Positions 1 to 6,901 of a stretch of DNA of 7,264 bases are shown here, piece by piece. The stretch's first letter is position 1. Each line of letters opens with the position of its first letter. The notes beneath the pieces were generated by a model. That model saw only the letters and a list, made by a program, of their open reading frames with translations. It had not been told where the DNA came from and ran no database searches. The DNA comes from a bacterium (GTDB taxonomy: Bacteria > Fidelibacterota > Marinisomatia > Marinisomatales > JAHJCW01), in contig JAUXHY010000056.1 of assembly GCA_030621275.1 (NCBI GenBank), forward strand, positions 1 to 7,264, read 5' to 3'. Position numbers and translations under genes: made by a program.

Positions 1-67
1 AGTTAAAGGATATTTAGGACCACGTGCTGAAGAAGTTTTTTATAATGATTTAAAGGAATATTTATAA
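1..67 (+). CDS. C-terminal end of an unidentified protein (partial)
   Basis: Reading from base 2, an open frame runs to a TAA stop at 65-67 and encodes the last 21 residues of a protein, ending YLGPRAEEVFYNDLKEYL. The stop is followed within 20 bases by a strong intrinsic terminator, as expected for the end of a real gene on this strand. The other two forward frames are less convincing: frame 1 stops at the second codon. The tail is too short for me to assign a family, and no catalytic motif is visible. It appears to belong to a separate upstream transcription unit, because a terminator stands between it and htrA. Confidence 0.6.
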   Translation, partial: VKGYLGPRAEEVFYNDLKEYL

Positions 68-85
68 TAACTATTATGCTTAAAA

Positions 86-117
86 ATGAAAAAGCCCCGG
101 AGTCGGGGCTTTTTCAT
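86..117 (+). terminator. Rho-independent terminator after the upstream gene
   Basis: There is a perfect 13-bp inverted repeat. The left arm 86-98 (ATGAAAAAGCCCC) is complementary to the right arm 105-117, with a six-base loop at 99-104. The core is a GCCCC/GGGGC stem flanked by an A5 tract on the left and a T5 tract on the right. Because of the symmetrical A and T tracts it could also work on the opposite strand, but no minus-strand gene is seen that would need it. It lies 18 bases past the stop of the upstream gene and insulates htrA. Confidence 0.9.
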
Positions 118-119
118 AA

Positions 120-150
120 TTGAAACTTTTTCGATTTATCAGCATAGAAT
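120..150 (+). promoter_or_regulatory. Possible sigma70-like promoter of htrA
   Basis: A TTGAAA box at 120-125 (one mismatch to TTGACA) and a TAGAAT box at 145-150 (one mismatch to TATAAT) are separated by 19 bases. It lies directly after the upstream terminator and would give a leader of roughly 20 bases before the htrA start at 177. The spacer is two bases longer than ideal. If the organism is Bacteroidota-like, its primary sigma factor may prefer a different consensus, so this is a tentative call. Confidence 0.35.
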
Positions 151-164
151 TGAAAGAAATATCT

Positions 165-170
165 AGGAGA
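165..170 (+). promoter_or_regulatory. Ribosome binding site of htrA
   Basis: AGGAGA sits six bases before the ATG at 177, an excellent Shine-Dalgarno match and spacing. It is the only strong one in the window. It decides the start: an in-frame TTG at 120 would lengthen the protein by 19 residues, but it overlaps the putative -35 box and would place extra charged residues before the signal peptide. Confidence 0.8.
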
Positions 171-176
171 TACATA

Positions 177-1565
177 ATGCAAAGACGGTTTATTTTATCA
201 ATAATTTTATTAGTAGGAATTTTATCTGCACAGAATTCTATCGTAAAACAATTTAGTTCAGCTTTTGCCGATGTTGCTGAAAAAGCTAATCCGGCTGTTG
301 TAACAATTACAGCGGAAAAAGTGGTAAAAGTAGAAGACCAATTCAAACAATTTGGTGATTTCCCATTTTTCCATCCACAATTACCAGATCAAGAATTTTC
401 AAGTCAGGCGTTAGGTTCAGGAGTTATTGTTGATGCTAAAAAGGGTTACGTTCTAACCAATAATCACGTAGTTGAGAATGCCGAAGAAATCCAAATCAAA
501 CTGATTGATAAACGAATAATTCCCGCAAAAATATTAGGTACAGATCCGAAATCAGATTTAGCAATATTACAGATTGAAGCAAAAGATATTAAACAGATTG
601 CTCTCGGTAATTCTGATAAATTACGTGTGGGTGAATGGGTATTAGCAGTTGGCAGCCCATTTTCCGCAAATTTAAGCCACACTGTAACTGCAGGTATTGT
701 TAGTGCATTAGGACGTAGTTATGTAATGCCTGGGAACGATCATTATGAAAATTTTATTCAAACAGATGCAGCTATCAATCCTGGTAATAGTGGTGGTGCT
801 TTGCTCAATCTTGATGGTGAATTAGTTGGAATAAATACCGCTATTGCGACGGGCGGAATGGAAAGATCTAATCGCGGAGTAGGGTTTGCTATTCCATCTA
901 ATATGATCAAAAAGGTAATGAGTGATTTAATTGAAAAAGGGTATGTTGTACGCTCATGGTTAGGAGTTTATATTCAGCCGGTTGAAGATAAAGTCGCTCG
1001 TGCGCTAGATTTATCAAATCGCGATGGTGCTCTTGTCAGCGATGTTGTAGAGGACAGCCCCGCTGAAAAGGCTGGATTAAAAACGGGTGATGTAATTATT
1101 GAGTTTAATGGTGAAAAAATTGCTGATCCATCACACTTGAAAAATATAGTATCATCCACTGCTCCGGGGAATAATAGTAAAGTAGTTATTGTGAGAGATG
1201 GTGAATGGAAAACGGTTAATGTTAAATTGGAAGAACTTGAACAGGAGAACCAAACAGTTGCGACTATTAATAATGATGCATCGAGTTTAGGTATTGAAGT
1301 TCGAGATATTTCTAATTCTCTTGCAGAAAGATATGAAATTGATCCAAGTAGTAAAGGTGTATTAGTGACTGACATCGATAAAAAAAGTAATGCTTTTGAT
1401 GCAGGAATTAGAGTTGGTGATATTATTACAAGAGTTGGTACAAAAAAGGTAACATCGAGTAAAGATTTTATAAATCTAATTGATGAATCAAAACGACAAG
1501 ATTCTTTATTATTGCTTATAAAACGAGGTGAAAGATCTAGTTATTTTGCTTTTGAGATTGATTAG
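177..1565 (+). CDS. htrA: Do-family periplasmic serine endoprotease (HtrA/DegP/DegQ type)
   Basis: This is a 462-residue envelope protease and chaperone that degrades or holds misfolded exported proteins. A signal peptide is visible: MQRR, then a hydrophobic stretch to about residue 17, with likely cleavage after LSA at residue 18, so the mature enzyme should be periplasmic. The trypsin-like domain spans about residues 25-250 and has the full triad: H97 in TNNHVV, D127 in SDLAI and S205 in GNSGG. PDZ1 covers about 258-350, starting at SWLGVYIQ and including SPAEKAGLKTGDVI. PDZ2 covers about 368-455 and includes AFDAGIRVGDII. Two PDZ domains and the length match DegP/DegQ rather than single-PDZ DegS. 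The gene stands alone between two terminators and has its own Shine-Dalgarno sequence, so it is probably controlled independently, possibly by envelope stress. DegP cannot be told from DegQ here. No truncation or damaged motif is seen. Confidence 0.95.
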   Translation: MQRRFILSIILLVGILSAQNSIVKQFSSAFADVAEKANPAVVTITAEKVVKVEDQFKQFGDFPFFHPQLPDQEFSSQALGSGVIVDAKKGYVLTNNHVVENAEEIQIKLIDKRIIPAKILGTDPKSDLAILQIEAKDIKQIALGNSDKLRVGEWVLAVGSPFSANLSHTVTAGIVSALGRSYVMPGNDHYENFIQTDAAINPGNSGGALLNLDGELVGINTAIATGGMERSNRGVGFAIPSNMIKKVMSDLIEKGYVVRSWLGVYIQPVEDKVARALDLSNRDGALVSDVVEDSPAEKAGLKTGDVIIEFNGEKIADPSHLKNIVSSTAPGNNSKVVIVRDGEWKTVNVKLEELEQENQTVATINNDASSLGIEVRDISNSLAERYEIDPSSKGVLVTDIDKKSNAFDAGIRVGDIITRVGTKKVTSSKDFINLIDESKRQDSLLLLIKRGERSSYFAFEID

Positions 1566-1585
1566 TAATTAATTGAATTTTATTT

Positions 1586-1615
1586 AAAAACCCCCGTCAT
1601 TCGCGGGGGTTTTTT
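1586..1615 (+). terminator. Rho-independent terminator of htrA
   Basis: There is an 11-bp perfect stem: 1586-1596 (AAAAACCCCCG) pairs with 1604-1614, with a seven-base loop at 1597-1603, followed by the end of a T6 run (1610-1615). It starts 20 bases after the htrA stop. As with the first terminator, the A tract and T tract are symmetrical, so it could act in both directions. It separates htrA from the ileS operon. Confidence 0.92.
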
Positions 1616-1657
1616 ATTAATAAAACAAAATACTGTAATCGTTGGAAAAACTTTGTA

Positions 1658-1712
1658 TTTGACCTAACTTTGACGTCTTAAAAATTTAGAAAAAAATTCA
1701 GTAAATTATAAA
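1658..1712 (+). promoter_or_regulatory. Candidate promoter region of the ileS operon
   Basis: The roughly 100 bases between the htrA terminator and ileS must hold the operon promoter if htrA transcription stops as predicted. Two direct copies of TTTGAC lie at 1658-1663 and 1669-1674, exactly 11 bases apart, and either could be a -35 element. No convincing -10 follows at 16-18 bases. A TATAAA at 1707-1712 is so close to the ATG (1717) that it would give a nearly leaderless message. No Shine-Dalgarno sequence precedes ileS. No T-box or other riboswitch-like leader fits in the space. Confidence 0.3.
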
Positions 1713-1716
1713 GTAA

Positions 1717-4700
1717 ATGGCAATAAAGAAGGTAAATGCAAAGGTTGATTTTATAGCTTTAGAGCATAAGATCATGGAATTTTGGGAAACCAATAAAATT
1801 TTCCAAAAGCGTGTAGAATTAAATAAAGGTAAACCACGCTGGAGTTTTATTGATGGTCCCATTACAGCTAATAATCCAATGGGTGTTCACCATGCATGGG
1901 GTAGAACACTTAAGGATCTATATCTTCGATATAAAGCAATGACTGGACATGAAGTACGTTATCAAAACGGGTTTGATTGCCAAGGACTTTGGGTAGAAGT
2001 TGAAGTTGAAAAAGAACTTGGATTCAAAACAAAGCGCGATGTGGAAAAATATGGTATTGAAAAATTTGTTGACCTTTGTAAAGAACGTGTTTATAAATAC
2101 GCTGATGTAATAACTGAACAATCAAAGCGATTGGGATATTGGATGGATTGGGAGAATTCATATTTTACAATGTCCGATGAAAATAATTATACAATTTGGT
2201 CATTTTTAAAAAAACTATTCGAGCAAGAAAAAATATATTGTGGTAATGATGTGGTCCCATGGTCAGGTCGCTCCGGTACATCTTATTCACAAATGGAAAT
2301 TATTGAGGGGCGTAAACTTGTCGCACACGATTCGGTTTTTGTTCGATTTCCAATAAAAAATAAAGATAATGAATATTTATTGATATGGACTACAACACCT
2401 TGGACATTGACATCTAATGTTGCAGTAGCTGTTAACGTAAATCTTGATTATGTTAAATTGCAAACTGTCGATGGATCAATATATTATTTTGCAAATGATA
2501 ACTTAGAATTCCAACGCCTTGAAAAACAATTTGCTGATAAAAAACAATGGGTTGATGGTGTACCTAAACTAAAGACAATTGCACAAATATTTAAAGAACA
2601 CGGTGGATATAAGATATTAGAAACACTAAAAGGTTCTGAAATGCTAAGGTGGGAATATGAAGGTCCATTCGATCATCTAGATGCTCAGAATCAACATGGT
2701 GGTTTCCCATTTATTAAAGATGAACTAAAAGATCAAAGTATCAATGGCATAAAATGCCATAGAGTTATTGATGGTGGAAAAGATAATATTGGCAATGATA
2801 ATGTTGTTGCGGGAGAGGGAACCGGTATTGTACATATTGCTCCGGGTTGCGGTGACATTGACCATAAAATTGGTAAAAAACTTGGTTTAGTTGATATTGC
2901 TCCCTTAGATGAGGAATCAAATTTTATTGATGGATTTGGTTGGCTTTCCGGTTTGACAGCCACTAATCAGGAAACGACAGATAAAATATTATCGGATTTG
3001 CATGATAGGAAAATACTTTTGCATACTGAAAAATATCCGCATATATATCCACATTGTTGGCGCTCTGGTGATGAATTAGTTTTCCGTATTGTTGATGAAT
3101 GGTATATCAATATGGATTGGCGTGAAAATATCAAAAAGATTGTTGACAATATCAATTGGATACCTGAATGGGGTCAAGAAAGAGAGCATGAATGGCTCGA
3201 GAATATGGGTGATTGGATGATTTCTAAACAACGTTTTTGGGGACTTGCGTTACCTATTTGGACATTTGAAGATGATTCATTTTACGTGGTTGGTTCTAAA
3301 GAAGAATTGAAAGAATTGGCAGTTGAAGGTTGGGATGAATTTGATGGGCATAGTCCGCATCGTCCATGGATCGATAAAGTTAAAATTAGACATCCGGAGA
3401 GCGGATTAATCGGTACCCGAATACTAGATGTAGGTAATCCATGGTTAGATGCCGGAATTGTTCCGTATTCAACTATAAAATATAATGAAGACCGATCTTA
3501 TTGGGAGAAATGGTTTCCGGCTGAATTCATAACCGAATGTTTCCCCGGACAATTTCGTAATTGGTTTTATTCGCTTTTGGCGATGTCAACTGTAATGGAG
3601 AACAAAGCTCCTTTTAGAACACTTTTAGGTCATGCACTTGTCAGGGATTCTAACGGCAAAGAGATGCATAAATCTGCTGGCAATGCAATTTGGTTTAATG
3701 ATGCCGCCGATGAAATGGGTGTTGATGTGATGCGTTGGCTGTTTATTAATCATAATGTAGAAAGCAATCTGAATTTTGGCTATGAAGCGGCTAATGATGT
3801 AAGGAAAAAAGTTATTACACTGTGGAATTCATATTCTTTCTTTGCTACCTACGCTGCAGTTGATGGATTTAATCCTTTAGAATCCAAGATTCAAGATAGT
3901 GATTTAACCATAATGGATCTTTGGATAAGGGCAAAATTGCATCAACTTATACAAGACATGCATTCATCATTTGAAGTATACAGATTAGATAAATCAATGC
4001 GAAAAGTTGAAGTGTTTATAGAAGATTTGTCAAATTGGTATATTCGTAGAAATCGCCGCCGTTTTTGGAAAAGTGAAAATGATTCGGACAAGCAAGCTGC
4101 GTATCATACACTATATGAAGTTTTGTTAACTTTAACAAAATTGTTGGCACCGATAATGCCGTTTATAACCGAAGAAATGTATAAAAATTTAGTAGTCAAT
4201 CTTGATGAATCAGCTCTCAAGAGTGTACATTTATGTGATTATCCAGAAGTTATATCAGATTATATTGATGATGATTTGGTACAGCAAGTTGATGCACTGA
4301 AAAAAGTTGTGGAATTAGGACGCTCTGCACGGAATAAAGCTGATCTGAAAATCCGACAACCGCTGCAAAGTTTGTTTTATGTGATAAATGATGATAACTT
4401 ATCTAAGTTTTTAAGTGATAATAAATCAGTTATTTTAGATGAATTAAATGTAAAAGAGATTAAGCGTGTGAATAATGCAGAAGAATTGATAACTTATATT
4501 GTAAAACCGAATCTTGCGATTTTAGGAAAAACCTTCGGACAGGCGATACCATCAATACGAAATGCGCTTGCTGATATAAATGTAAATGATGTTATTAATC
4601 AAATTCAAGTCAATGGGCAGCTAGTACTAAATACCGATTCCGGTGAATTAACTTTAAAACAAGAGCATATCTTGATAGAAACATCCTCCTCAGAAGGATT

Positions 4701-5028
4701 AGTAGCTGCGCAAGATGAAGGATTTACTGTTGCCTTATCTACCGTTTTAAATGATAAACTAATTCAAGAGGGGCTTGTAAGAGATTTAATTCGTCAAGTA
4801 CAAATCATGAGAAAAAATGCGGATTTTGCAGTTGAAGATAGAATTGTAGTATTTGGTGATTTTGGTGGCGAAATTGGGAAAGCATTAAATGTATATAAAG
4901 ATTATTTTTGTAATGAAACATTAACAATATCTATTGAGCCAAAAGGTTCGGAAGTTGAATTTTCCGAAACAATAAAAATTAAAGGTGAAAAGATTACACT
5001 GGGTATATCCAGGGTTATTAAAGACTGA
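1717..5028 (+). CDS. ileS: Isoleucyl-tRNA synthetase, IleRS2 type with altered HIGH motif
   Basis: This 1,103-residue class Ia synthetase charges tRNA-Ile with isoleucine in the cytoplasm. Conserved regions in order: the GPITANNPM block (47-55) leading into the HIGH position, which reads GVHH (56-59); GFDCQGLW (85-92); the CP1 editing domain with WTTTPWTLTSN (from W224) and GTGIVHIAPG (from G368); the ISKQRFWG and WLDAG blocks; the KMSKS position, which reads EMHKS (649-653); and the anticodon-binding domain with NWYIRRNRRRFW (773-784). A long C-terminal region follows with ARNKADLKIRQPL (871-883), typical of the long IleRS2 lineage. Assignment to isoleucine rather than valine or leucine rests on overall similarity to Thermus IleRS, recalled from memory. 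The zinc-binding cysteines of Thermus IleRS are almost all replaced, and no CxxC occurs anywhere. The start ATG directly precedes the conserved N-terminal region, without a Shine-Dalgarno sequence. It is the first gene of a five-gene operon. From family knowledge, IleRS2 resists mupirocin. Confidence 0.95.
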   Translation: MAIKKVNAKVDFIALEHKIMEFWETNKIFQKRVELNKGKPRWSFIDGPITANNPMGVHHAWGRTLKDLYLRYKAMTGHEVRYQNGFDCQGLWVEVEVEKELGFKTKRDVEKYGIEKFVDLCKERVYKYADVITEQSKRLGYWMDWENSYFTMSDENNYTIWSFLKKLFEQEKIYCGNDVVPWSGRSGTSYSQMEIIEGRKLVAHDSVFVRFPIKNKDNEYLLIWTTTPWTLTSNVAVAVNVNLDYVKLQTVDGSIYYFANDNLEFQRLEKQFADKKQWVDGVPKLKTIAQIFKEHGGYKILETLKGSEMLRWEYEGPFDHLDAQNQHGGFPFIKDELKDQSINGIKCHRVIDGGKDNIGNDNVVAGEGTGIVHIAPGCGDIDHKIGKKLGLVDIAPLDEESNFIDGFGWLSGLTATNQETTDKILSDLHDRKILLHTEKYPHIYPHCWRSGDELVFRIVDEWYINMDWRENIKKIVDNINWIPEWGQEREHEWLENMGDWMISKQRFWGLALPIWTFEDDSFYVVGSKEELKELAVEGWDEFDGHSPHRPWIDKVKIRHPESGLIGTRILDVGNPWLDAGIVPYSTIKYNEDRSYWEKWFPAEFITECFPGQFRNWFYSLLAMSTVMENKAPFRTLLGHALVRDSNGKEMHKSAGNAIWFNDAADEMGVDVMRWLFINHNVESNLNFGYEAANDVRKKVITLWNSYSFFATYAAVDGFNPLESKIQDSDLTIMDLWIRAKLHQLIQDMHSSFEVYRLDKSMRKVEVFIEDLSNWYIRRNRRRFWKSENDSDKQAAYHTLYEVLLTLTKLLAPIMPFITEEMYKNLVVNLDESALKSVHLCDYPEVISDYIDDDLVQQVDALKKVVELGRSARNKADLKIRQPLQSLFYVINDDNLSKFLSDNKSVILDELNVKEIKRVNNAEELITYIVKPNLAILGKTFGQAIPSIRNALADINVNDVINQIQVNGQLVLNTDSGELTLKQEHILIETSSSEGLVAAQDEGFTVALSTVLNDKLIQEGLVRDLIRQVQIMRKNADFAVEDRIVVFGDFGGEIGKALNVYKDYFCNETLTISIEPKGSEVEFSETIKIKGEKITLGISRVIKD

Positions 5029-5037
5029 GAGAAAAAT

Positions 5038-5466
5038 ATGGCAAATCCAAAAAAATATAGCAAATCTAAGCTAAATAAATTTAGAAAATTAATCCAAAAA
5101 GAAATTGAAACCGTGCATAAAGATATGGAAGAAATTAAGGAAGGTGTTCTTGAAAGCGGTAAAGCAAGTCAAAGTTATGTGCCTGATTCAGTCTATAGTG
5201 TACACATGGCAGATGCGGGAACTGATTCCCATGAAAAAGAGAAAAATTTCCAGTTTATAGTTCGTGAAAACAGTTATTACCAAAACCTGATAAGTGCTTT
5301 AAAAAGAATTGATAATGGGACATACGGAATTTGTAAGGAGTGCGCAGAGGAACCAAAAAATCTGTGTGAAACTTGTCCATTAATTCCTGAAGATCGACTT
5401 ATGGCCGTTCCAATAGCAACGATGTGTGTTGACTGCAAAGAAAAGGATAAAATGGGTTTGCTGTGA
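5038..5466 (+). CDS. DksA/TraR-family zinc-finger protein with an extra CxxC
   Basis: This is a 142-residue protein of the DksA/TraR family, whose members bind RNA polymerase through the secondary channel and tune transcription, often with ppGpp. The N-terminal part (about 8-35) and residues 70-92 look like the two arms of the coiled coil. The tip holds HMADAGTD (56-63), with acidic residues D59 and D63 near where DksA carries its functional aspartate. The zinc finger begins at GTYGIC and contains C99-x2-C102 and C130-x2-C133. Between them lie about 10 more residues than the usual 17, with a second CxxC (C110, C113) just before PLIPEDRLMAVP. Six cysteines instead of four is unusual. The ATG is nine bases after the ileS stop, with only a weak purine-rich sequence (GAGAGA) ahead of it. 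Placement between ileS and lspA matches Bacteroidota gene order. Whether it acts as a true DksA is not shown by sequence alone. Confidence 0.88.
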   Translation: MANPKKYSKSKLNKFRKLIQKEIETVHKDMEEIKEGVLESGKASQSYVPDSVYSVHMADAGTDSHEKEKNFQFIVRENSYYQNLISALKRIDNGTYGICKECAEEPKNLCETCPLIPEDRLMAVPIATMCVDCKEKDKMGLL

Positions 5467-5939
5467 TTGTTTTAACTATTAGCTTAATAATAGTAGTTAT
5501 TGATCAGATCTCTAAATATTTAATTCGTTCCACGATGGAATTACACGAGACTATTCCTATAATCAAGAATTTTTTCCATTTAACTTATGTCTCTAATGAT
5601 GGAATGGTATTTGGCATCAATTTTCCTTGGAGTATGTACTTTTTAGCTGTTGCTTCTTTTCTGTTGACAATTTTTCTTATCGGTTACTTATGGCATGAAC
5701 GGAAAGGGCATATTCTTTTGCGAATTTCTCTATCACTCATTATCGCTGGAGCGATTGGTAATTTTATTGATCGAGCTATGTTTAAAGCAGTTGTTGATAT
5801 GTTCGATTTTATATTTTGGGGATGGCATTTTTATATTTTTAATGTTGCAGATTCTGCTGTAACCGTTGGAATGATTTTGTATTTATCGTATTCATTCTTT
5901 TTACAACCAAAAGAACAAATCGCCAAATCAGTCATTTGA
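5463..5939 (+). CDS. lspA: Lipoprotein signal peptidase (signal peptidase II)
   Basis: This inner-membrane aspartyl protease removes the signal peptide of prolipoproteins after diacylglyceryl modification of the lipobox cysteine. It has 158 residues, a normal length, with four predicted membrane helices at about 2-20, 56-76, 84-103 and 122-145. Family motifs present: DQxxK (D14, Q15, K18); NDGMVFG (45-51), the counterpart of the NxGxAF block; GAIGNFIDR (96-104); VVDM, with catalytic D112; and FNVADS, with catalytic D130. Both dyad aspartates are present, so it should be active. The start is GTG at 5463, overlapping the preceding gene's stop in GTGA, which implies translational coupling. No better in-frame start exists, because the first helix and DQxxK follow immediately. 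The next gene overlaps its stop by four bases. Confidence 0.95.
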   Translation: MIVLTISLIIVVIDQISKYLIRSTMELHETIPIIKNFFHLTYVSNDGMVFGINFPWSMYFLAVASFLLTIFLIGYLWHERKGHILLRISLSLIIAGAIGNFIDRAMFKAVVDMFDFIFWGWHFYIFNVADSAVTVGMILYLSYSFFLQPKEQIAKSVI

Positions 5940-6901
5940 AAAACGATATCTTAATCGTTGATAAATTCGGGATTCGTCTTGATAAATTCTTGGCGGACAA
6001 TATTAGTGAGTTCTCCCGTTCCCAATTACAGAAATATATAAAAAATGGTAACGTCACTGTAAATGGCGAAATTAAACCGGTTAATTATCGTTTAAACATT
6101 GATGATAAGATCCATATTGATATTTCTAAAAATATTTCCGATAATGTTTTTGTAGAACCACAAAATATACCTATCGATATTATCTTTGAAGATAATGATA
6201 TTATTATAATTAATAAACAAGACGGTATGACTGTACATCCCGGTACTGGCAATAAGGACGGAACACTTGCAAATGCACTAGCTTATCATTGTACACAATT
6301 ATCTGATATAAATGGACCGATACGTCCGGGAATCGTTCATAGACTAGATAAGGACACTTCAGGAATTATCATTGTTGCGAAAACAAATTATGCACACATG
6401 AAATTAGCGGAACAGTTTTCTAAAAGACTTGTTAAAAAAATGTATTATGGAATTACTTGGGGATTATGGAAAGAAAAAGAAGGATTGATTAATCAACCAA
6501 TAGCAAGAAAACGGACTGACCCTACATCATTTATTGTAAATGTAGCCGGGAAAGAAGCTCAAACTAATTATCAAGTTATTAAAGAATCGCAATATTTTAG
6601 TTTTGTTAATTACTTCCCGAAAACAGGACGTACTCATCAGATACGAGTTCATTCTGCATTTAGTGGAAATCCGATTATAGGAGATACAAAATATGGCGGA
6701 GGGTTGTCCAGAATAAAAGGTTACATTCCGGAAATTTCAAAAAAATTAGAATCATTATTTAAAATTATTCAACGACATATTTTACATGCACAAAAAATTT
6801 CCTTTATACATCCTCGCAGTGAAAGGGAGATAAGTTTTGAATCTGATTTACCAAATGATATATGCAATATCATTAATAAGATTGAATCATTAAATGTCTG
6901 A
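5936..6901 (+). CDS. rluD: RluA/RluD-family 23S rRNA pseudouridine synthase
   Basis: This 321-residue enzyme converts specific uridines of large-subunit rRNA to pseudouridine. RluD proper modifies helix 69 of 23S rRNA. An S4 RNA-binding domain lies at about 13-65 (RLDKFLADN, then SRSQLQKYIKNGNVTVNG). The catalytic domain has NKQDGMTVHPG (93-103), HRLDKDTSG (135-143) with nucleophile D138, GRTHQIRVH (231-239) and RHILHAQKISFIHP (280-293). The S4 domain plus the HRLDKDTSG motif favour RluD over RluA (which lacks S4), while RluC is not strictly excluded. The start is TTG at 5936, overlapping the lspA stop as TTGA. No Shine-Dalgarno sequence is visible, so initiation probably depends on ribosomes finishing lspA. 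No upstream ATG in frame is available, and the S4 domain begins right after the start. Confidence 0.92.
   Translation: MKNDILIVDKFGIRLDKFLADNISEFSRSQLQKYIKNGNVTVNGEIKPVNYRLNIDDKIHIDISKNISDNVFVEPQNIPIDIIFEDNDIIIINKQDGMTVHPGTGNKDGTLANALAYHCTQLSDINGPIRPGIVHRLDKDTSGIIIVAKTNYAHMKLAEQFSKRLVKKMYYGITWGLWKEKEGLINQPIARKRTDPTSFIVNVAGKEAQTNYQVIKESQYFSFVNYFPKTGRTHQIRVHSAFSGNPIIGDTKYGGGLSRIKGYIPEISKKLESLFKIIQRHILHAQKISFIHPRSEREISFESDLPNDICNIINKIESLNV

Noticed and set aside
120..176. In-frame TTG start extending HtrA by 19 residues
   Set aside because: The ATG at 177 has AGGAGA six bases upstream and is followed directly by a good signal peptide. The TTG lies three bases after the terminator stem, inside the putative -35 box, with no ribosome binding site.
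80..346. Minus-strand open frame of 88 codons spanning the terminator and the htrA start
   Set aside because: It runs through a perfect terminator hairpin and antisense to the signal peptide and protease N-terminus of htrA. Its product resembles no family I know.
974..1375. Minus-strand open frame of 133 codons inside htrA
   Set aside because: It lies wholly antisense to the conserved PDZ domains. Its serine- and leucine-rich product is typical of a shadow frame.
1616..1716. T-box or other riboswitch leader for ileS
   Set aside because: ileS is T-box controlled in many Firmicutes, but only about 100 bases are available after the htrA terminator, with no T-box consensus and no second terminator before ileS.
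1882..1893. Reading the GVHH motif as sequencing error or gene decay
   Set aside because: The frame is intact for 1,103 codons, flanking blocks align without gaps, other signature motifs are changed in parallel, and the same GxHH arrangement is known in active IleRS2 enzymes.
1918..3155. Three shorter minus-strand open frames inside ileS
   Set aside because: All are antisense to conserved synthetase domains, with no recognisable product and no separate promoter or ribosome binding site.
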